Of a stretch of DNA of 64,000 nucleotides, positions 29,811 through 38,597 are shown piece by piece (the first letter of the stretch is position 1; every line of letters starts with the position of its first letter). The DNA is from Thalassospira australica. GTDB lineage: Bacteria; Pseudomonadota; Alphaproteobacteria; Rhodospirillales; Thalassospiraceae. The notes beneath the pieces were generated by a model. That model was not told the origin of the DNA, did no database searches, and saw nothing but the letters and a program-made list of their open reading frames with translations. A program made the position numbers and the translations under genes. The stretch lies in NCBI RefSeq assembly GCF_000763295.1, contig NZ_JRJE01000030.1, positions 62,001 through 126,000 on the forward strand, given 5' to 3'.

Positions 29811-29903
29811 TGCGGTTGCGCGCTTTGTAATTGGCTGAGCTGCCTTGCGTTTGACGCTGTTGGCGAATGGTTCTTGCCATGATATGAGGCGCGTTCAATT
29901 TTC

Positions 29904-29940
29904 GATGGCGGCAGGCCTCCCTGCCGTCATCAGCTTTTTT
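29904..29940 (+). terminator. guaB terminator
   Basis: GATGGCGGCAGG pairs with CCTGCCGTCATC over 12 bp (one G-T), followed by AGC and six T. Confidence 0.88.
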
Positions 29941-29948
29941 ATCGTAAG

Positions 29949-31349
29949 GTGTTGGTGTGCTTCCCATATGCGAAGCAGCCCGTCACCCGCAAACAGGTTG
30001 GATTTTTCGCTTTGAAACCCGGTGCCCGCATAGCAGCCGTTATCGAACTTTATGATGGTTGGACCCATAACCGAGATGACGCCGACCGCGTTGTGTCAGG
30101 CTATTTCGGATCACGCCGTTACATCGGTGGTGGCGATCGTCGTGAGATCAGCGAACGTTTCTATAACCTGATCCGTCATCAGGCCCGTCTGGGCTGGTGG
30201 TTGGCGGAATGCGATTATCAGTTCCAGGACGGTCGTGCGCGCATGATCGCCGATCTGGTTCTCCATGATGGTCTGGACAAAGCCGATATCGAAGACCGCT
30301 TTAACGGCGAACAATTCTGCCCCGAAGCACTTCATCCCAATGAGAAACATCTGATCAACAAGCTGTCTGGCAATACGCTTGATCATGATGGTCAGCCTGG
30401 CGCGGTGAAAACCGAGTTGCCGAAATGGCTCTATACCGAGTTGATGAAGCTTCATCACGAGAATCTTGCTGACGAGATGGCGGCCTACAACAAGCCAGCC
30501 AAGCTTGATCTGCGTGTAAACCGCCTGCGCGGTTCGGTCGAAGATGCCATCAAGTCGCTCAAGGCTGACGGTATCAAGGACATCAAACGGACCCCGTTTG
30601 GGCCCAATGGTCTGCGTTTGCCACTTGGTTTGAACATGCTGGTGACGGCGGCCTATAAAGACGGTCTGATCGAAATTCAGGACGAAGCATCCCAGATTTG
30701 CGTTAATCTGGTTGATGCCAAGCCGGGTATGACTGTTCTTGATATGTGCGCGGGTGGCGGTGGCAAGACGCTTGGTCTGGCCGCTGACATGCGTGGCAAG
30801 GGACGTATTCTTGCCTGTGATACCCATGGTGGCCGTCTGGATAATGCGCGTAAACGTGCACGTCGCGCTGGCGCAGGTGATTGCATTCAACAGCGCATCA
30901 TCGCCGATGAACGCGATAGCTGGCTGCGTAACAAGTCGGGATTCTTTGACCGGGTGTTGCTTGATGTGCCGTGTTCGGGGCTTGGAACCTTGCGCCGCAA
31001 CCCTGCACTGCGCTGGCGGATCGGGCAGCGCGATCTGCGCGCCCTGATGGCTGAACAAAGCAAGATCCTTAAGGCGGGTGCGGCCAAGGTGACCAAAGGC
31101 GGGCGTCTGATTTATGCGACCTGTTCGATCATGCCGGAAGAAAACGAGCGCCTGATTGAAACCTTTATGCGCGATCGCAAGGATTTCAAACCGGTGCCGG
31201 TCAATGAAATCTGGCCCGATGCACCGAAATCCGTTCCAGTGCCCGGTGGCAAGGACAAGCCTTGGCTTCGCCTGTCACCGAATGTCCATGGCACGGATGG
31301 CTTCTTTGTTGCCGTGTTCGAACGCACGGCAAAAGGCAAGGTAAAGTAA
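29949..31349 (+). CDS. RsmB/NOP2-family RNA (cytosine-5) methyltransferase
   Basis: The 466-residue protein has an N-terminal NusB-like RNA-binding part and a C-terminal methyltransferase. SAM motifs read VLDMCAGGGGKTLGLAADM. The two catalytic cysteines are in LLDVPCSGLGTLRRNP and IYATCSIMPEENE, the pattern of 5-methylcytosine RNA methyltransferases (RsmB-like, usually 16S C967). The start is uncertain: GTG 29949 is the longest, but GTG 29955 lies at a better distance from TAAGG. Assignment to RsmB rather than another family member is moderate. Confidence 0.85.
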   Translation: MLVCFPYAKQPVTRKQVGFFALKPGARIAAVIELYDGWTHNRDDADRVVSGYFGSRRYIGGGDRREISERFYNLIRHQARLGWWLAECDYQFQDGRARMIADLVLHDGLDKADIEDRFNGEQFCPEALHPNEKHLINKLSGNTLDHDGQPGAVKTELPKWLYTELMKLHHENLADEMAAYNKPAKLDLRVNRLRGSVEDAIKSLKADGIKDIKRTPFGPNGLRLPLGLNMLVTAAYKDGLIEIQDEASQICVNLVDAKPGMTVLDMCAGGGGKTLGLAADMRGKGRILACDTHGGRLDNARKRARRAGAGDCIQQRIIADERDSWLRNKSGFFDRVLLDVPCSGLGTLRRNPALRWRIGQRDLRALMAEQSKILKAGAAKVTKGGRLIYATCSIMPEENERLIETFMRDRKDFKPVPVNEIWPDAPKSVPVPGGKDKPWLRLSPNVHGTDGFFVAVFERTAKGKVK

Positions 31350-31422
31350 TGGCAATGGCGGCTTCGGCATATCGAACCAAACTTATGCCGACGACCGCCC
31401 CAAATCTGCCTGCACAAAAAAA

Positions 31423-31460
31423 GGCCCTGCGAGGATCGCTCGCAGGGCCAGTTTTATTTT
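31423..31460 (+). terminator. Strong terminator after the methyltransferase gene
   Basis: GGCCCTGCGAG (31423-31433) and CTCGCAGGGCC (31439-31449) form a perfect 11-bp stem followed by AGTTTTATTTT. A run of A on the left makes it usable from both sides. Confidence 0.92.
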
Positions 31461-31552
31461 ACCGTGCACGCGTGATTGCGTTAAGTCGCTCTTCTGCAGA
31501 TCGCCAGTGCCGCAAAACCTCGACCGTTACCGGGGAGGTTACCCGGAAACGT

Positions 31553-31825
31553 TTATTCGGTTTTCTGTGCGGGCTCGTCAAAGATGGTCGGGTTTTTCTG
31601 TCCATCTTTGCTGTCTTCAAGGTTGTTCATGCCCGGAACGATTTCTTCCACGCTATCGGGAATAAGGTTTTCGCTTTTGCCTGCAGGCGCGGATTCTTCG
31701 CTGCCGATAACCGGAAGCGTGTCGGTTCCGCCTTTCTGGGTCATTGCGATGGCAGTTGCCGTGCCAGCAATCAAAATGAAGCCAGCAACGGCCATTGCGA
31801 TTTTACTACCTTTGGAAGTGCTCAT
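31553..31825 (-). CDS. Small single-span membrane or secreted protein of unknown function (90 aa)
   Basis: Start ATG 31825 follows AGGATT on the minus strand. The product has a basic start (MSTSKGSK), one hydrophobic segment at about 9-28 (AMAVAGFILIAGTATAIAM) and a polar, acidic tail rich in Pro, Glu and Asp. It is probably anchored in the inner membrane with the tail in the periplasm. The frame continues far upstream opposite guaA without coding character, so only this short version is supported. No family recognised. Confidence 0.55.
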   Translation of the reverse strand: MSTSKGSKIAMAVAGFILIAGTATAIAMTQKGGTDTLPVIGSEESAPAGKSENLIPDSVEEIVPGMNNLEDSKDGQKNPTIFDEPAQKTE

Positions 31826-31992
31826 AATCCTGTGTCCCTTGCGGTGATCAATCTTGGTTTGCTCATGGGCGGGCGCGGTGTTCCCCGCGCTCCGTTGTTC
31901 AGAATACTGCCTGTGCATTGCGCAGGAAAAAGGGACCAAATGTGTGTTTTTCGGGGAAAGCTGCGCGCAAAAACGCCGCAATTTTTTCCACA

Positions 31993-32067
31993 GCCCCGGT
32001 TCGGGGCAAAAGTTTTTTTTGAATGCATCGTTGGGCGACCATCTGCGCCGGGTTGCCCATAACGATG
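31993..32067 (+). promoter_or_regulatory. Structured leader of guaA with terminator-like hairpin
   Basis: GCCCCG-GTT-CGGGGC (31993-32007) is followed after AAAAG by eight T (32013-32020), a classic terminator shape about 100 nt before the guaA start. Directly after it CATCGTTgGGCgACC (32026-32040) can pair with GGTtGCCCatAACGATG (32051-32067). Such an arrangement could be an attenuator, or the end of an upstream short transcript. Confidence 0.45.
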
Positions 32068-32116
32068 GTTTGGCGTATGAACGGCGCAACCCCATCTTCG
32101 ACGGAGATACGGCCCG

Positions 32117-33670
32117 ATGACTGATCGCGTGCTGATTATTGATTTCGGATCCCAGGTCACCCAGCTGATTGCGCGTCGCGTGCGCGAAAGCGGTGTCTAT
32201 AGCGAGATCCACCCTTTTAATAACATCTCGGATGCGTTCCTTGATGAATACGCCCCCAAGGCCGTGATTCTTTCTGGCGGTCCGGCTTCTGTCCATTGGG
32301 ATAAGGCGCCGTCTGCACCGGAAAAGGTGTTTGAACTTGGCGTGCCGGTCCTTGGCATTTGCTATGGTCAGCAAACCATGGTCAATCAGCTGGGCGGCAA
32401 GGTTGCAACCTCTGATCATCGTGAATTTGGCCGCGCCTTTGTCGATGTGATCGAAGATTGCGCACTGTTTACCGGCATCTGGGCCGAAGGTGCCCGCGAA
32501 CAGGTCTGGATGAGCCACGGCGACCGTGTTGATGCGCTGCCTGACGGTTTCCGTGTCGTTGGCAAATCCGATGGCGCACCGTTTGCGGCTATCGCCAATG
32601 ACGACAAGAAATTCTATGCGGTCCAGTTCCACCCGGAAGTGGTGCATACCCCGCATGGTGCGCAGTTGCTGAAAAACTTCACTCATGGCGTTGCCGGATG
32701 TTCCGGCGACTGGACCATGAACGCTTATAAAGACGATGCGATTGACAAAATCCGCAAGCAGGTCGGTGATGGCAAAGTCATTTGTGGTTTGTCGGGTGGT
32801 GTTGACAGCTCGGTTACGGCCGTTCTGATCCATGAAGCGATTGGTGATCAATTGACCTGTGTGTTTGTGGATCATGGCTTCATGCGCGCAGGCGAAGCCG
32901 ACCAGGTCGTCTCGCTGTTTCGTGATCACTACAATATCCCGCTTGTACATGTCGATGCTGCCGACACATTTGTTGGCGCGATCGAAGGTGAAACTGACCC
33001 GGAAACCAAACGCAAAACCATTGGCCGTCTGTTCATCGAAACGTTTGAACAAGAAGCCAAAAAAATCGGCGGTGCCGACTTCCTGGCACAGGGAACACTT
33101 TATCCTGATGTGATTGAAAGTGTGTCCTTCACCGGCGGCCCGTCGGTTACCATCAAGTCGCATCACAATGTTGGCGGCCTTCCTGAACGCATGAACATGA
33201 AGCTGGTCGAACCGCTTCGTGAGTTGTTCAAGGACGAGGTCCGTGATCTTGGTCGTGAACTTGGCCTGCCTGACAGCTTTGTTGGTCGCCATCCGTTCCC
33301 GGGGCCGGGCCTTGCGATCCGCATTCCCGGTCAGCCGATTACGCATGAAAACCTTGAAGTTCTGCGCAAGGCCGATGCCATCTATCTCGAAGAAATCGGC
33401 AATGCGGGGCTTTATGACGCCATCTGGCAGGCATTCGCTGTGCTGCTGCCGGTTCGCACCGTTGGCGTGATGGGCGATGGTCGCACATATGATTATGCCT
33501 GTGCACTCCGCGCCGTCACCTCAACCGATGGCATGACTGCGGACTTCTTCCCGTTCCCGCCGGAACTTCTTGGCCGCATCGCCAACCGGATCATCAATGA
33601 AGTTAATGGCATTAACCGTGTCACCTATGACTTCACGTCCAAACCACCCGGGACGATTGAGTGGGAATAA
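32117..33670 (+). CDS. guaA: GMP synthase (glutamine-hydrolysing)
   Basis: The 517-residue enzyme has an N-terminal glutamine amidotransferase domain with nucleophile GICYGQQTM and the catalytic FHPEV His/Glu pair. A PP-loop ATP-pyrophosphatase domain ([14 protein letters not shown]) and the C-terminal dimerisation domain ending [17 protein letters not shown] follow. It converts XMP to GMP. Length and ending are canonical. The leader upstream contains strong hairpins. Confidence 0.98.
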   Translation: MTDRVLIIDFGSQVTQLIARRVRESGVYSEIHPFNNISDAFLDEYAPKAVILSGGPASVHWDKAPSAPEKVFELGVPVLGICYGQQTMVNQLGGKVATSDHREFGRAFVDVIEDCALFTGIWAEGAREQVWMSHGDRVDALPDGFRVVGKSDGAPFAAIANDDKKFYAVQFHPEVVHTPHGAQLLKNFTHGVAGCSGDWTMNAYKDDAIDKIRKQVGDGKVICGLSGGVDSSVTAVLIHEAIGDQLTCVFVDHGFMRAGEADQVVSLFRDHYNIPLVHVDAADTFVGAIEGETDPETKRKTIGRLFIETFEQEAKKIGGADFLAQGTLYPDVIESVSFTGGPSVTIKSHHNVGGLPERMNMKLVEPLRELFKDEVRDLGRELGLPDSFVGRHPFPGPGLAIRIPGQPITHENLEVLRKADAIYLEEIGNAGLYDAIWQAFAVLLPVRTVGVMGDGRTYDYACALRAVTSTDGMTADFFPFPPELLGRIANRIINEVNGINRVTYDFTSKPPGTIEWE

Positions 33671-33692
33671 GTTTTCCGAGACCGGAAACGAT

Positions 33693-33726
33693 AAACGGCG
33701 CGTCCATTGGGCGCGCCGTTTTGTTT
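33693..33726 (+). terminator. guaA terminator
   Basis: AAACGGCGCG (33693-33702) pairs with CGCGCCGTTT (33712-33721), followed by TGTTTTG. Confidence 0.9.
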
Positions 33727-33755
33727 TGCGTTCGTGTGCAAGTGTACCTTGTTAC

Positions 33756-34511
33756 TTAGGCTGTGAAGCCGCCGTTAACGTCCAGGACTGTGCCGGTTAT
33801 GAAACCAGCACTTGGACCGGCCAGATAAAGGATGGCAGAGGCGACCTCGTCCAAGGTTGCGAAGCGCTGAATGGCGTGACTTTCCATGATGATGGGCGGC
33901 AGGTTATCTTTTGACCCTGCTGCCATCTCGGTATCCATGATGCCTGCCTGAACAACATTCACTGTGATGTTCCGGGGACCAAGGTCGCGCGCGGCACCTT
34001 TGGAATAAGCAACAACCGCAGCCTTTGTTGCGGCATAATCAGTAGTACCCGGAAATGCGATACGGGTCCCAAGACCCGACCCGATTGATATGATGCGACC
34101 GCCATCCGTCATCACCTTGCAAGCAGAACGGATATTGGCAATGACACCAAGTGTGTTGATCGACCATTGGCGATCCATAGCCGCGTTGTCAATTTCCGGG
34201 TCGTCAATGGACTTGCCTTGCCAGGCGACAGCGGCGTTATTGACCAAGATATCCAGCTTGCCAAAATGTTCTAACAGATCGCGAATCACGTGTTCTGCTG
34301 TGGTCGGATCGCCCTGATCTGCTTGGATCGCCAGCGCGCGTACACCCTTTGCCTTGAGGGTTTCGACAACGGCTGCTGCCTTGCCTTCAGACGCAACGTA
34401 GCTGATTGCGACATCTGCACCGGCCTCTGCCAACGCCGCCGCCGCAACGGCACCAAGGCCGCGTGAGCCGCCGGTAACAAGGGCAACTTTACCTGAAAGT
34501 GTCTTGGTCAT
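33756..34511 (-). CDS. Short-chain dehydrogenase/reductase
   Basis: The 251-residue SDR has the cofactor loop GGSRGLGAVAAA, the NNAAVAWQG motif and the active-site GTTDYAATKAA (Tyr-x3-Lys), ending with TGTVLDVNGGFTA. Start ATG 34511 follows GAGGA; upstream frame extension has no support. It reduces or oxidises an unknown carbonyl compound using NAD(P)H. It lies in the same direction as the F420-type reductase gene and downstream of the TetR operator region, so it probably belongs to the TetR regulon. Confidence 0.88.
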   Translation of the reverse strand: MTKTLSGKVALVTGGSRGLGAVAAAALAEAGADVAISYVASEGKAAAVVETLKAKGVRALAIQADQGDPTTAEHVIRDLLEHFGKLDILVNNAAVAWQGKSIDDPEIDNAAMDRQWSINTLGVIANIRSACKVMTDGGRIISIGSGLGTRIAFPGTTDYAATKAAVVAYSKGAARDLGPRNITVNVVQAGIMDTEMAAGSKDNLPPIIMESHAIQRFATLDEVASAILYLAGPSAGFITGTVLDVNGGFTA

Positions 34512-34633
34512 GATGGGGTCCTCAATCTGTTTTGGGGCCATAAAGTGCTCGTGAATGCAGGTGGGGCGATGCCTGCAGTTGATATTTTTCACCCGGTAGA
34601 AGTGTCTCTGCCTTGGGTGGAGGATGGTTTGGG

Positions 34634-35236
34634 TCAATTTGCAGGGGCCAGCAATTCAAGAGTGCTCAATGCGCCACCGAGCTCCATCATGCGACCGGCG
34701 GACGCCAGAGAACCAAGGGCCACAGGATGAAGACCAATTTCTGTAATCAGTGATGTAACAGTCGAGATTGCGGGTTCGTCATCCCCGGCGACAAAAAGAA
34801 CGCGCTTCATATCAGGGGGAACCGGGGCAAACATCGTTTCGAATGGAAGTGTGTTGAACGCTTTTACAACGCGTGCCATTGGCGCCATCCGCGCAACAAT
34901 CTCGCTTCCGGAATCACCTTTGAGATCATCGATGGTGGCATGGGGTGGGTAAGTCAGAAATATGTTGGTTGTGTCGACCAGGATTTGTCCGTTCTGCGGG
35001 CTTTCTGATTCAAGGACGCCTCGGACGGCTGTCCAGGGCGTGGCAAGAAACACAATGTCGCAGGCGAATGCATCCGACGATGTTGAAGGTATGACCGGTG
35101 CAGAAGATCCCGTGAAAACCGACGCAACTGCGTCTCGTCCACGGCTGTTTGCGACGTGCACCTGATGGCCAAGAGCGGCAAACTTTGTTGCAAGTGTCTT
35201 CCCGACGGAGCCAGTCCCGATAACGCCGATTTGCAT
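34634..35236 (-). CDS. NADP-dependent F420 reductase-like oxidoreductase
   Basis: The 200-residue Rossmann protein begins MQIGVIGTGSVGKTLATKFA, has HVANSRGRD after beta-2 (NADP-type), ATPWTAV and VDTTN motifs, and VVKAFNTLPFE. This pattern matches the NADPH:F420 oxidoreductase/YedK-like NADP-binding family, which in non-F420 bacteria acts on other substrates. It is the first gene transcribed away from the tetR gene and lies behind three operator-like palindromes. Confidence 0.8.
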   Translation of the reverse strand: MQIGVIGTGSVGKTLATKFAALGHQVHVANSRGRDAVASVFTGSSAPVIPSTSSDAFACDIVFLATPWTAVRGVLESESPQNGQILVDTTNIFLTYPPHATIDDLKGDSGSEIVARMAPMARVVKAFNTLPFETMFAPVPPDMKRVLFVAGDDEPAISTVTSLITEIGLHPVALGSLASAGRMMELGGALSTLELLAPAN

Positions 35237-35260
35237 CGTTAGCCTCCTTGATGAAATTAA

Positions 35261-35333
35261 ATACCAATCGGTATAGTATTGATCGGTATCTTATGTGGAC
35301 ATCAGGAGTCAAGTTTTTTATACTGATCAGTAT
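35261..35333. promoter_or_regulatory. Three TetR operator-like palindromes
   Basis: ATACCAATCGGTAT (35261-35274), GTATTGATCGGTAT (35276-35289) and the perfect palindrome ATACTGATCAGTAT (35320-35333) share the core TAYYRATCRGTA. They lie between the divergent reductase and tetR genes, the expected place for repression of both. Confidence 0.7.
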
Positions 35334-35350
35334 TGAAACTAGGAGGGATG

Positions 35351-35935
35351 ATGGGACGACATCGGGAATTTGACGTCGACAAGGTGCTAGATGCTGCACT
35401 GAATGTATTTTGGCGAAATGGATATGAAGGTACTTCGCTTGAAGACCTGACGACTGCGACCGGTGTTGCGCGTCCGGGGCTCTATGCCGCGTTTGGGAAC
35501 AAGGAGGCGATGTTTTTCAAGGCCTTGGAAAAATATCAAACGCAATACATGACATATATGCAAGACGCGTTGGACATGCCGACGTCATATCTGGTTGTGG
35601 AGACTATCTTGAGAGGTTCGTTAGAGCTCCAGACCAGAGAAGATGGCGCACGCGGATGTCTGGGCATTAACGGCGCGCTTGCCTGTTCTGAAAGCGGCGA
35701 GCCGGTTCGCCTGGAACTTGTTCGACGACGTAAGGCTAGTGAATCTACTTTGCGCAACCGTTTGGAGCGCGCACGTCAAGAAGGTGATCTTCCCCAGTCA
35801 GCAGATTGTGCCGCTTTGGCAATTTACATCATGACTGTAAGCCAGGGTATGGCTGTTCAGGCGAAGGCGGGTGCTTCCAAAGAAGAGCTGAATGCTATTG
35901 TACGGCATACTCTGTCAACCTGGCCTACTGCGTGA
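35351..35935 (+). CDS. TetR/AcrR-family repressor
   Basis: The 194-residue protein has an N-terminal helix-turn-helix (about 1-50): LDAALNVFWRNGYEGTSLED followed by LTTATGVARPGLYAAFGNKE. A ligand-binding helical domain with C-terminal TetR_C-type features follows. AGGAGG precedes; ATG 35351 (or 35348) is the start. It probably represses itself and the divergent reductase/SDR genes through the ATAC-type palindromes between them. The inducer is unknown but may be an electrophile, given the redox targets (inference). Confidence 0.88.
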   Translation: MGRHREFDVDKVLDAALNVFWRNGYEGTSLEDLTTATGVARPGLYAAFGNKEAMFFKALEKYQTQYMTYMQDALDMPTSYLVVETILRGSLELQTREDGARGCLGINGALACSESGEPVRLELVRRRKASESTLRNRLERARQEGDLPQSADCAALAIYIMTVSQGMAVQAKAGASKEELNAIVRHTLSTWPTA

Positions 35936-35941
35936 TCAGGC

Positions 35942-35970
35942 GGAGGGAGCGATCATAGCCAGCTCCCTCC
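35942..35970 (-). terminator. Hairpin after the small lipoprotein gene
   Basis: GGAGGGAGC and GCTCCCTCC form a perfect 9-bp stem (35942-35950 with 35962-35970). It lacks a clear T-run but sits just behind two converging genes. Confidence 0.5.
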
Positions 35971-35986
35971 CAGGAATGCTGTTGAT

Positions 35987-36130
35987 TTACGGCCCATCAG
36001 ACCCACAATCACCTGTCGAATTACATGCGTTTGACAATGCCTGCTGAACACTGCGTTGCCAATTGAAGGTCAGGCAGGACGACAGGGCCAATATGGCGGT
36101 TAATGCTATGATCACACGAAGTGGGCGCAT
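35987..36130 (-). CDS. Small lipoprotein (47 aa)
   Basis: This very short gene is opened by ATG 36130 behind AAGGAAGA and begins 6 bp after the SDR stop. The product starts MRPLRVIIALTAILALSSC, a textbook lipoprotein signal with lipobox LSSC, so the mature part would be only about 29 residues, with two further cysteines (NACNSTGDCGSDGP). Gene spacing, ribosome site and signal all argue for a real gene. Entericidin-like toxin lipoproteins have a similar size and layout, but homology cannot be shown by eye. Confidence 0.65.
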   Translation of the reverse strand: MRPLRVIIALTAILALSSCLTFNWQRSVQQALSNACNSTGDCGSDGP

Positions 36131-36136
36131 TCTTCC

Positions 36137-36889
36137 TTATTTCCTTAAGGCAGGCAGGCCAACGCCGGTGCTTTCAAATCCGCCATCGGCAGCAATGGTT
36201 TGGCCGGTCACAAAGCCTGCCTTGTCTGAGCAGAGGAACGTGATCACTTCGGCAATTTCGTTTTCCGTGCCGTAGCGGTTTAGGGGCATAGCATTCAGAT
36301 ATGCCGAAATGATGTCAGTTGAATGTACGGCCATCGCAAGTTTGGTTTTGACGGGGCCGGGGCAAACGCAATTGGCACGGATGCCATATTCGCCAAGTTC
36401 GGCCGCTTGTTGTTTGGTCATGTGAATGACGGCGGCCTTTGACGTGCCATAGGCCACACGGAGCGTCGAGGCCCGAAGGCCCGAGATCGAACCAATATTG
36501 ACAATCGCACCCTTGGTTTCCTTCAAGGCCGGAATGGCGGCCTGCGAAACAAGGAACACGCCGTCAAGGTTGGTATCCATGATCCAGCGCCAGGTGGCAA
36601 AGCTTGTGTCTTCGATTGGCAGAAAGTCGGCGACCCCGGCATTGTTGACCACGGCATCAATCCGCCCGAAAGCCGACAGGACAGCATTGATCATTATGTC
36701 AACCTGTTCGGGGACAGAGACGTCGCATTCAACTGCCTTTGCGTTTGAAAGCTGCGCAGTGGCGCTACTGAGTTCCGGGCCATCACGGTCAATCATCGCA
36801 ACCTGCCAGCCGTTTTGGAGGAACAATTTGGCGGTGGCAAGTCCGATGCCGCGGGCGGCACCCGTGACCAAGGCAACTTTCTGTGTCAT
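36137..36889 (-). CDS. Short-chain dehydrogenase/reductase (3-oxoacyl-ACP reductase-like)
   Basis: The 250-residue SDR has GAARGIGLATAKLF for cofactor binding, an acidic residue after beta-2 (MIDRDG, favouring NAD), NNAGVADF, catalytic Ser in GSISGLRAS and YGTSKAA (Tyr-x3-Lys), then PGPVKTKL and FVTGQTIAADGGF. The substrate is unknown. A 47-codon lipoprotein gene follows at once in the same transcript. A perfect 17-bp palindrome lies about 43 bp upstream. Confidence 0.88.
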   Translation of the reverse strand: MTQKVALVTGAARGIGLATAKLFLQNGWQVAMIDRDGPELSSATAQLSNAKAVECDVSVPEQVDIMINAVLSAFGRIDAVVNNAGVADFLPIEDTSFATWRWIMDTNLDGVFLVSQAAIPALKETKGAIVNIGSISGLRASTLRVAYGTSKAAVIHMTKQQAAELGEYGIRANCVCPGPVKTKLAMAVHSTDIISAYLNAMPLNRYGTENEIAEVITFLCSDKAGFVTGQTIAADGGFESTGVGLPALRK

Positions 36890-36931
36890 GTGGGGCGTCC
36901 TTTCTTGAAGCGTTCCCTGTTTTCCTGTGTG

Positions 36932-36948
36932 CCTGACAATTTGTCAGG
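36932..36948. promoter_or_regulatory. Perfect palindrome upstream of the SDR gene
   Basis: CCTGACAA-T-TTGTCAGG is a 17-bp perfect palindrome 43 bp ahead of the SDR start, a likely repressor operator. CTGACA/TGTCAG resembles GntR/FadR-type half-sites, but the regulator is unknown. Confidence 0.5.
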
Positions 36949-37062
36949 TGTCCTTTTGGCTAATTTATTTGCCGGTGGTTCTTGCCGTCATTAAGGCAAA
37001 TCCATTGCAAACCGGCAAGTCACGGTTTGCATCCAAGATGCCGTGATGTGAAAAACAGGGTG

Positions 37063-37479
37063 TTACCCAAGGAAAAGCTGGCTGGTATAAACCAGCATTG
37101 AAAACAGGCTAACGAAATAGGCGATCGAACGCACCCCGTTTACGCCGGGAATACGTGTGATGCCGGCAAGATAAAAACTGGCATGAGCAATACGGGCAAT
37201 CAAAAAGAGTGTTGCGCAGGCCATGGTTACCATGTTGCTGATGTTAACTTGATGCGCAATCAGGACAATGATGGCAAAAGGCAGCAGGTTTTCCTGTTGA
37301 TTTTGATGGGCGCGCAGGCCACGTGCCGCAACGCCGGTTCGTTCGGGCAAATCGTCGCGATTGCCCATAAGGCGTTTGCCGCCAACACCGGGTTGCTTGG
37401 CATAGCCATAGTTGTAAACCCACGGAAGACCAAGGCACAGCAGGGCATTGATCAAAAGAACGGTAAGCTCGTAAGTCAT
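37063..37479 (-). CDS. MAPEG-family membrane protein
   Basis: The 138-residue protein has four hydrophobic spans and the MAPEG pattern, with RGLRAHQNQQENLLPFAIIV in the loop after span 1 and ARIAHASFYLAGI further on. MAPEG proteins are membrane-bound glutathione-related enzymes, but many bacterial forms have no proven activity. Start ATG 37479 after AGGATC. Monocistronic. Confidence 0.85.
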   Translation of the reverse strand: MTYELTVLLINALLCLGLPWVYNYGYAKQPGVGGKRLMGNRDDLPERTGVAARGLRAHQNQQENLLPFAIIVLIAHQVNISNMVTMACATLFLIARIAHASFYLAGITRIPGVNGVRSIAYFVSLFSMLVYTSQLFLG

Positions 37480-37605
37480 TGGGGATCCTGACGTTTTAAG
37501 ATGATAATTGCCTTACGTATCTGCCTTGGACTTGGATCGACTTGGTATTCTGATGTTGGGGCTAGGCGGGCTGAGGCGGATTTCGTTGGCCGCCTCGGCC
37601 GGGTT

Positions 37606-37815
37606 TTAACTCTCGTCTTCAAATTCCAGAAGGTCACCGGGCTGACAATCAAGTTCCTTGCATATGGCGGCCAGTGTTTCAAACCGAACGCCGCGCACCT
37701 TGCCTGACTTCAACAGGGAGAGGTTTTGCTCGCTAAGTCCGATGCGGGCGGCGAGGTCCTTGGACTTCATCTTTCGGGTGGCAAGCATTACGTCCAGTCG
37801 TACAATGATTGGCAT
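37606..37815 (-). CDS. YozG-like XRE-family transcriptional regulator
   Basis: The 69-residue protein is one helix-turn-helix: MLATRKMKSKDLAARIGLSE, then QNLSLLKSGKVRGVRFETLA and CKELDCQPGDLLEFE. The start codon overlaps the stop of the DUF2975 gene (TGATG), a standard pairing of a DUF2975 membrane protein with a small Cro/CI-type regulator. It probably autoregulates the two-gene operon. Confidence 0.88.
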   Translation of the reverse strand: MPIIVRLDVMLATRKMKSKDLAARIGLSEQNLSLLKSGKVRGVRFETLAAICKELDCQPGDLLEFEDES

Positions 37816-38369
37816 CAGACGAAGCTCCGGTTCTCGTCATCAATACGAACAGCTTCGCCCAAAACCCATGCAATGACGATGATCAAGCCGCTTAAAAACA
37901 GGGTATGTGCGTCGGCATTGCTTAGTCCTATGGAAATGAATCGTTCGCCTTCGGGGCGGTTGAATGTCGCCAGCACAGAAGACGCGGCACCGGTAAGCGG
38001 TGAGACCAAAGTCTGGATCAACAGTGCAATCCCGAATGCCTTTAAATGACCAATTGCCTCAATATTGAAAATACTATTGGCAGCAAAGGCACCAAACATT
38101 TTGCGCAGTCGATAAATGCCATAGGCAATGATGAGGGACGGAACCATCATCACGCCGATGGTGGCGGCTTTTTGCCAGCCGCTCAATGCCTGAACGTCGG
38201 CAACGCTGATTGTCATCTGGCTTGTGCTGACCTCTACCCAGCCCGGTGCATATAACACCAACGGAACAACGCTTATTTCAAACACGATTGCCAATGCACA
38301 AACCCAATATAGAAGGGTGCTTATCGTGTGAACTCGTTTTAAGGGGGCATGGTTGCGTGTCGTGGACAT
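37815..38369 (-). CDS. DUF2975-family membrane protein
   Basis: The 184-residue protein has four membrane spans and the DUF2975 features YGIYRLRKMFGAFAANSIFN, with FGIALLIQTL and a C-terminal WVLGEAVRIDDENRSFV. Start ATG 38369 follows GGAG; a start four codons earlier overlaps that ribosome site. Function unknown. It is translationally coupled to the HTH gene downstream and is probably controlled by it. Confidence 0.82.
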   Translation of the reverse strand: MSTTRNHAPLKRVHTISTLLYWVCALAIVFEISVVPLVLYAPGWVEVSTSQMTISVADVQALSGWQKAATIGVMMVPSLIIAYGIYRLRKMFGAFAANSIFNIEAIGHLKAFGIALLIQTLVSPLTGAASSVLATFNRPEGERFISIGLSNADAHTLFLSGLIIVIAWVLGEAVRIDDENRSFV

Positions 38370-38597
38370 GTGGGGCTCCATTTACTTTGGTGTTTGCCAT
38401 ATAAATTCATAAATTAACGTAAAACATTAATTATTTAATAAATAAGGTCAATAGAGAAAATGGGTGTTCGTCTAAGTAGCGTTTGTGAAGCGCGTGTTTT
38501 GTCGGTGTTGCAATACCTGGGCGAGGGTCGGAAACGCATATAAAGCCCGTTGTCGCGGGGAATATTCGATGCTGCCCCTTGTCATTGGTGGGCGGTC

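Noticed and set aside
31553-33346. Long minus-strand frame of about 597 codons opposite guaA
   Set aside because: Most of it is an antisense shadow of guaA; only the first-born short version ending at 31553 and starting at 31825 has a ribosome site and sensible protein features.
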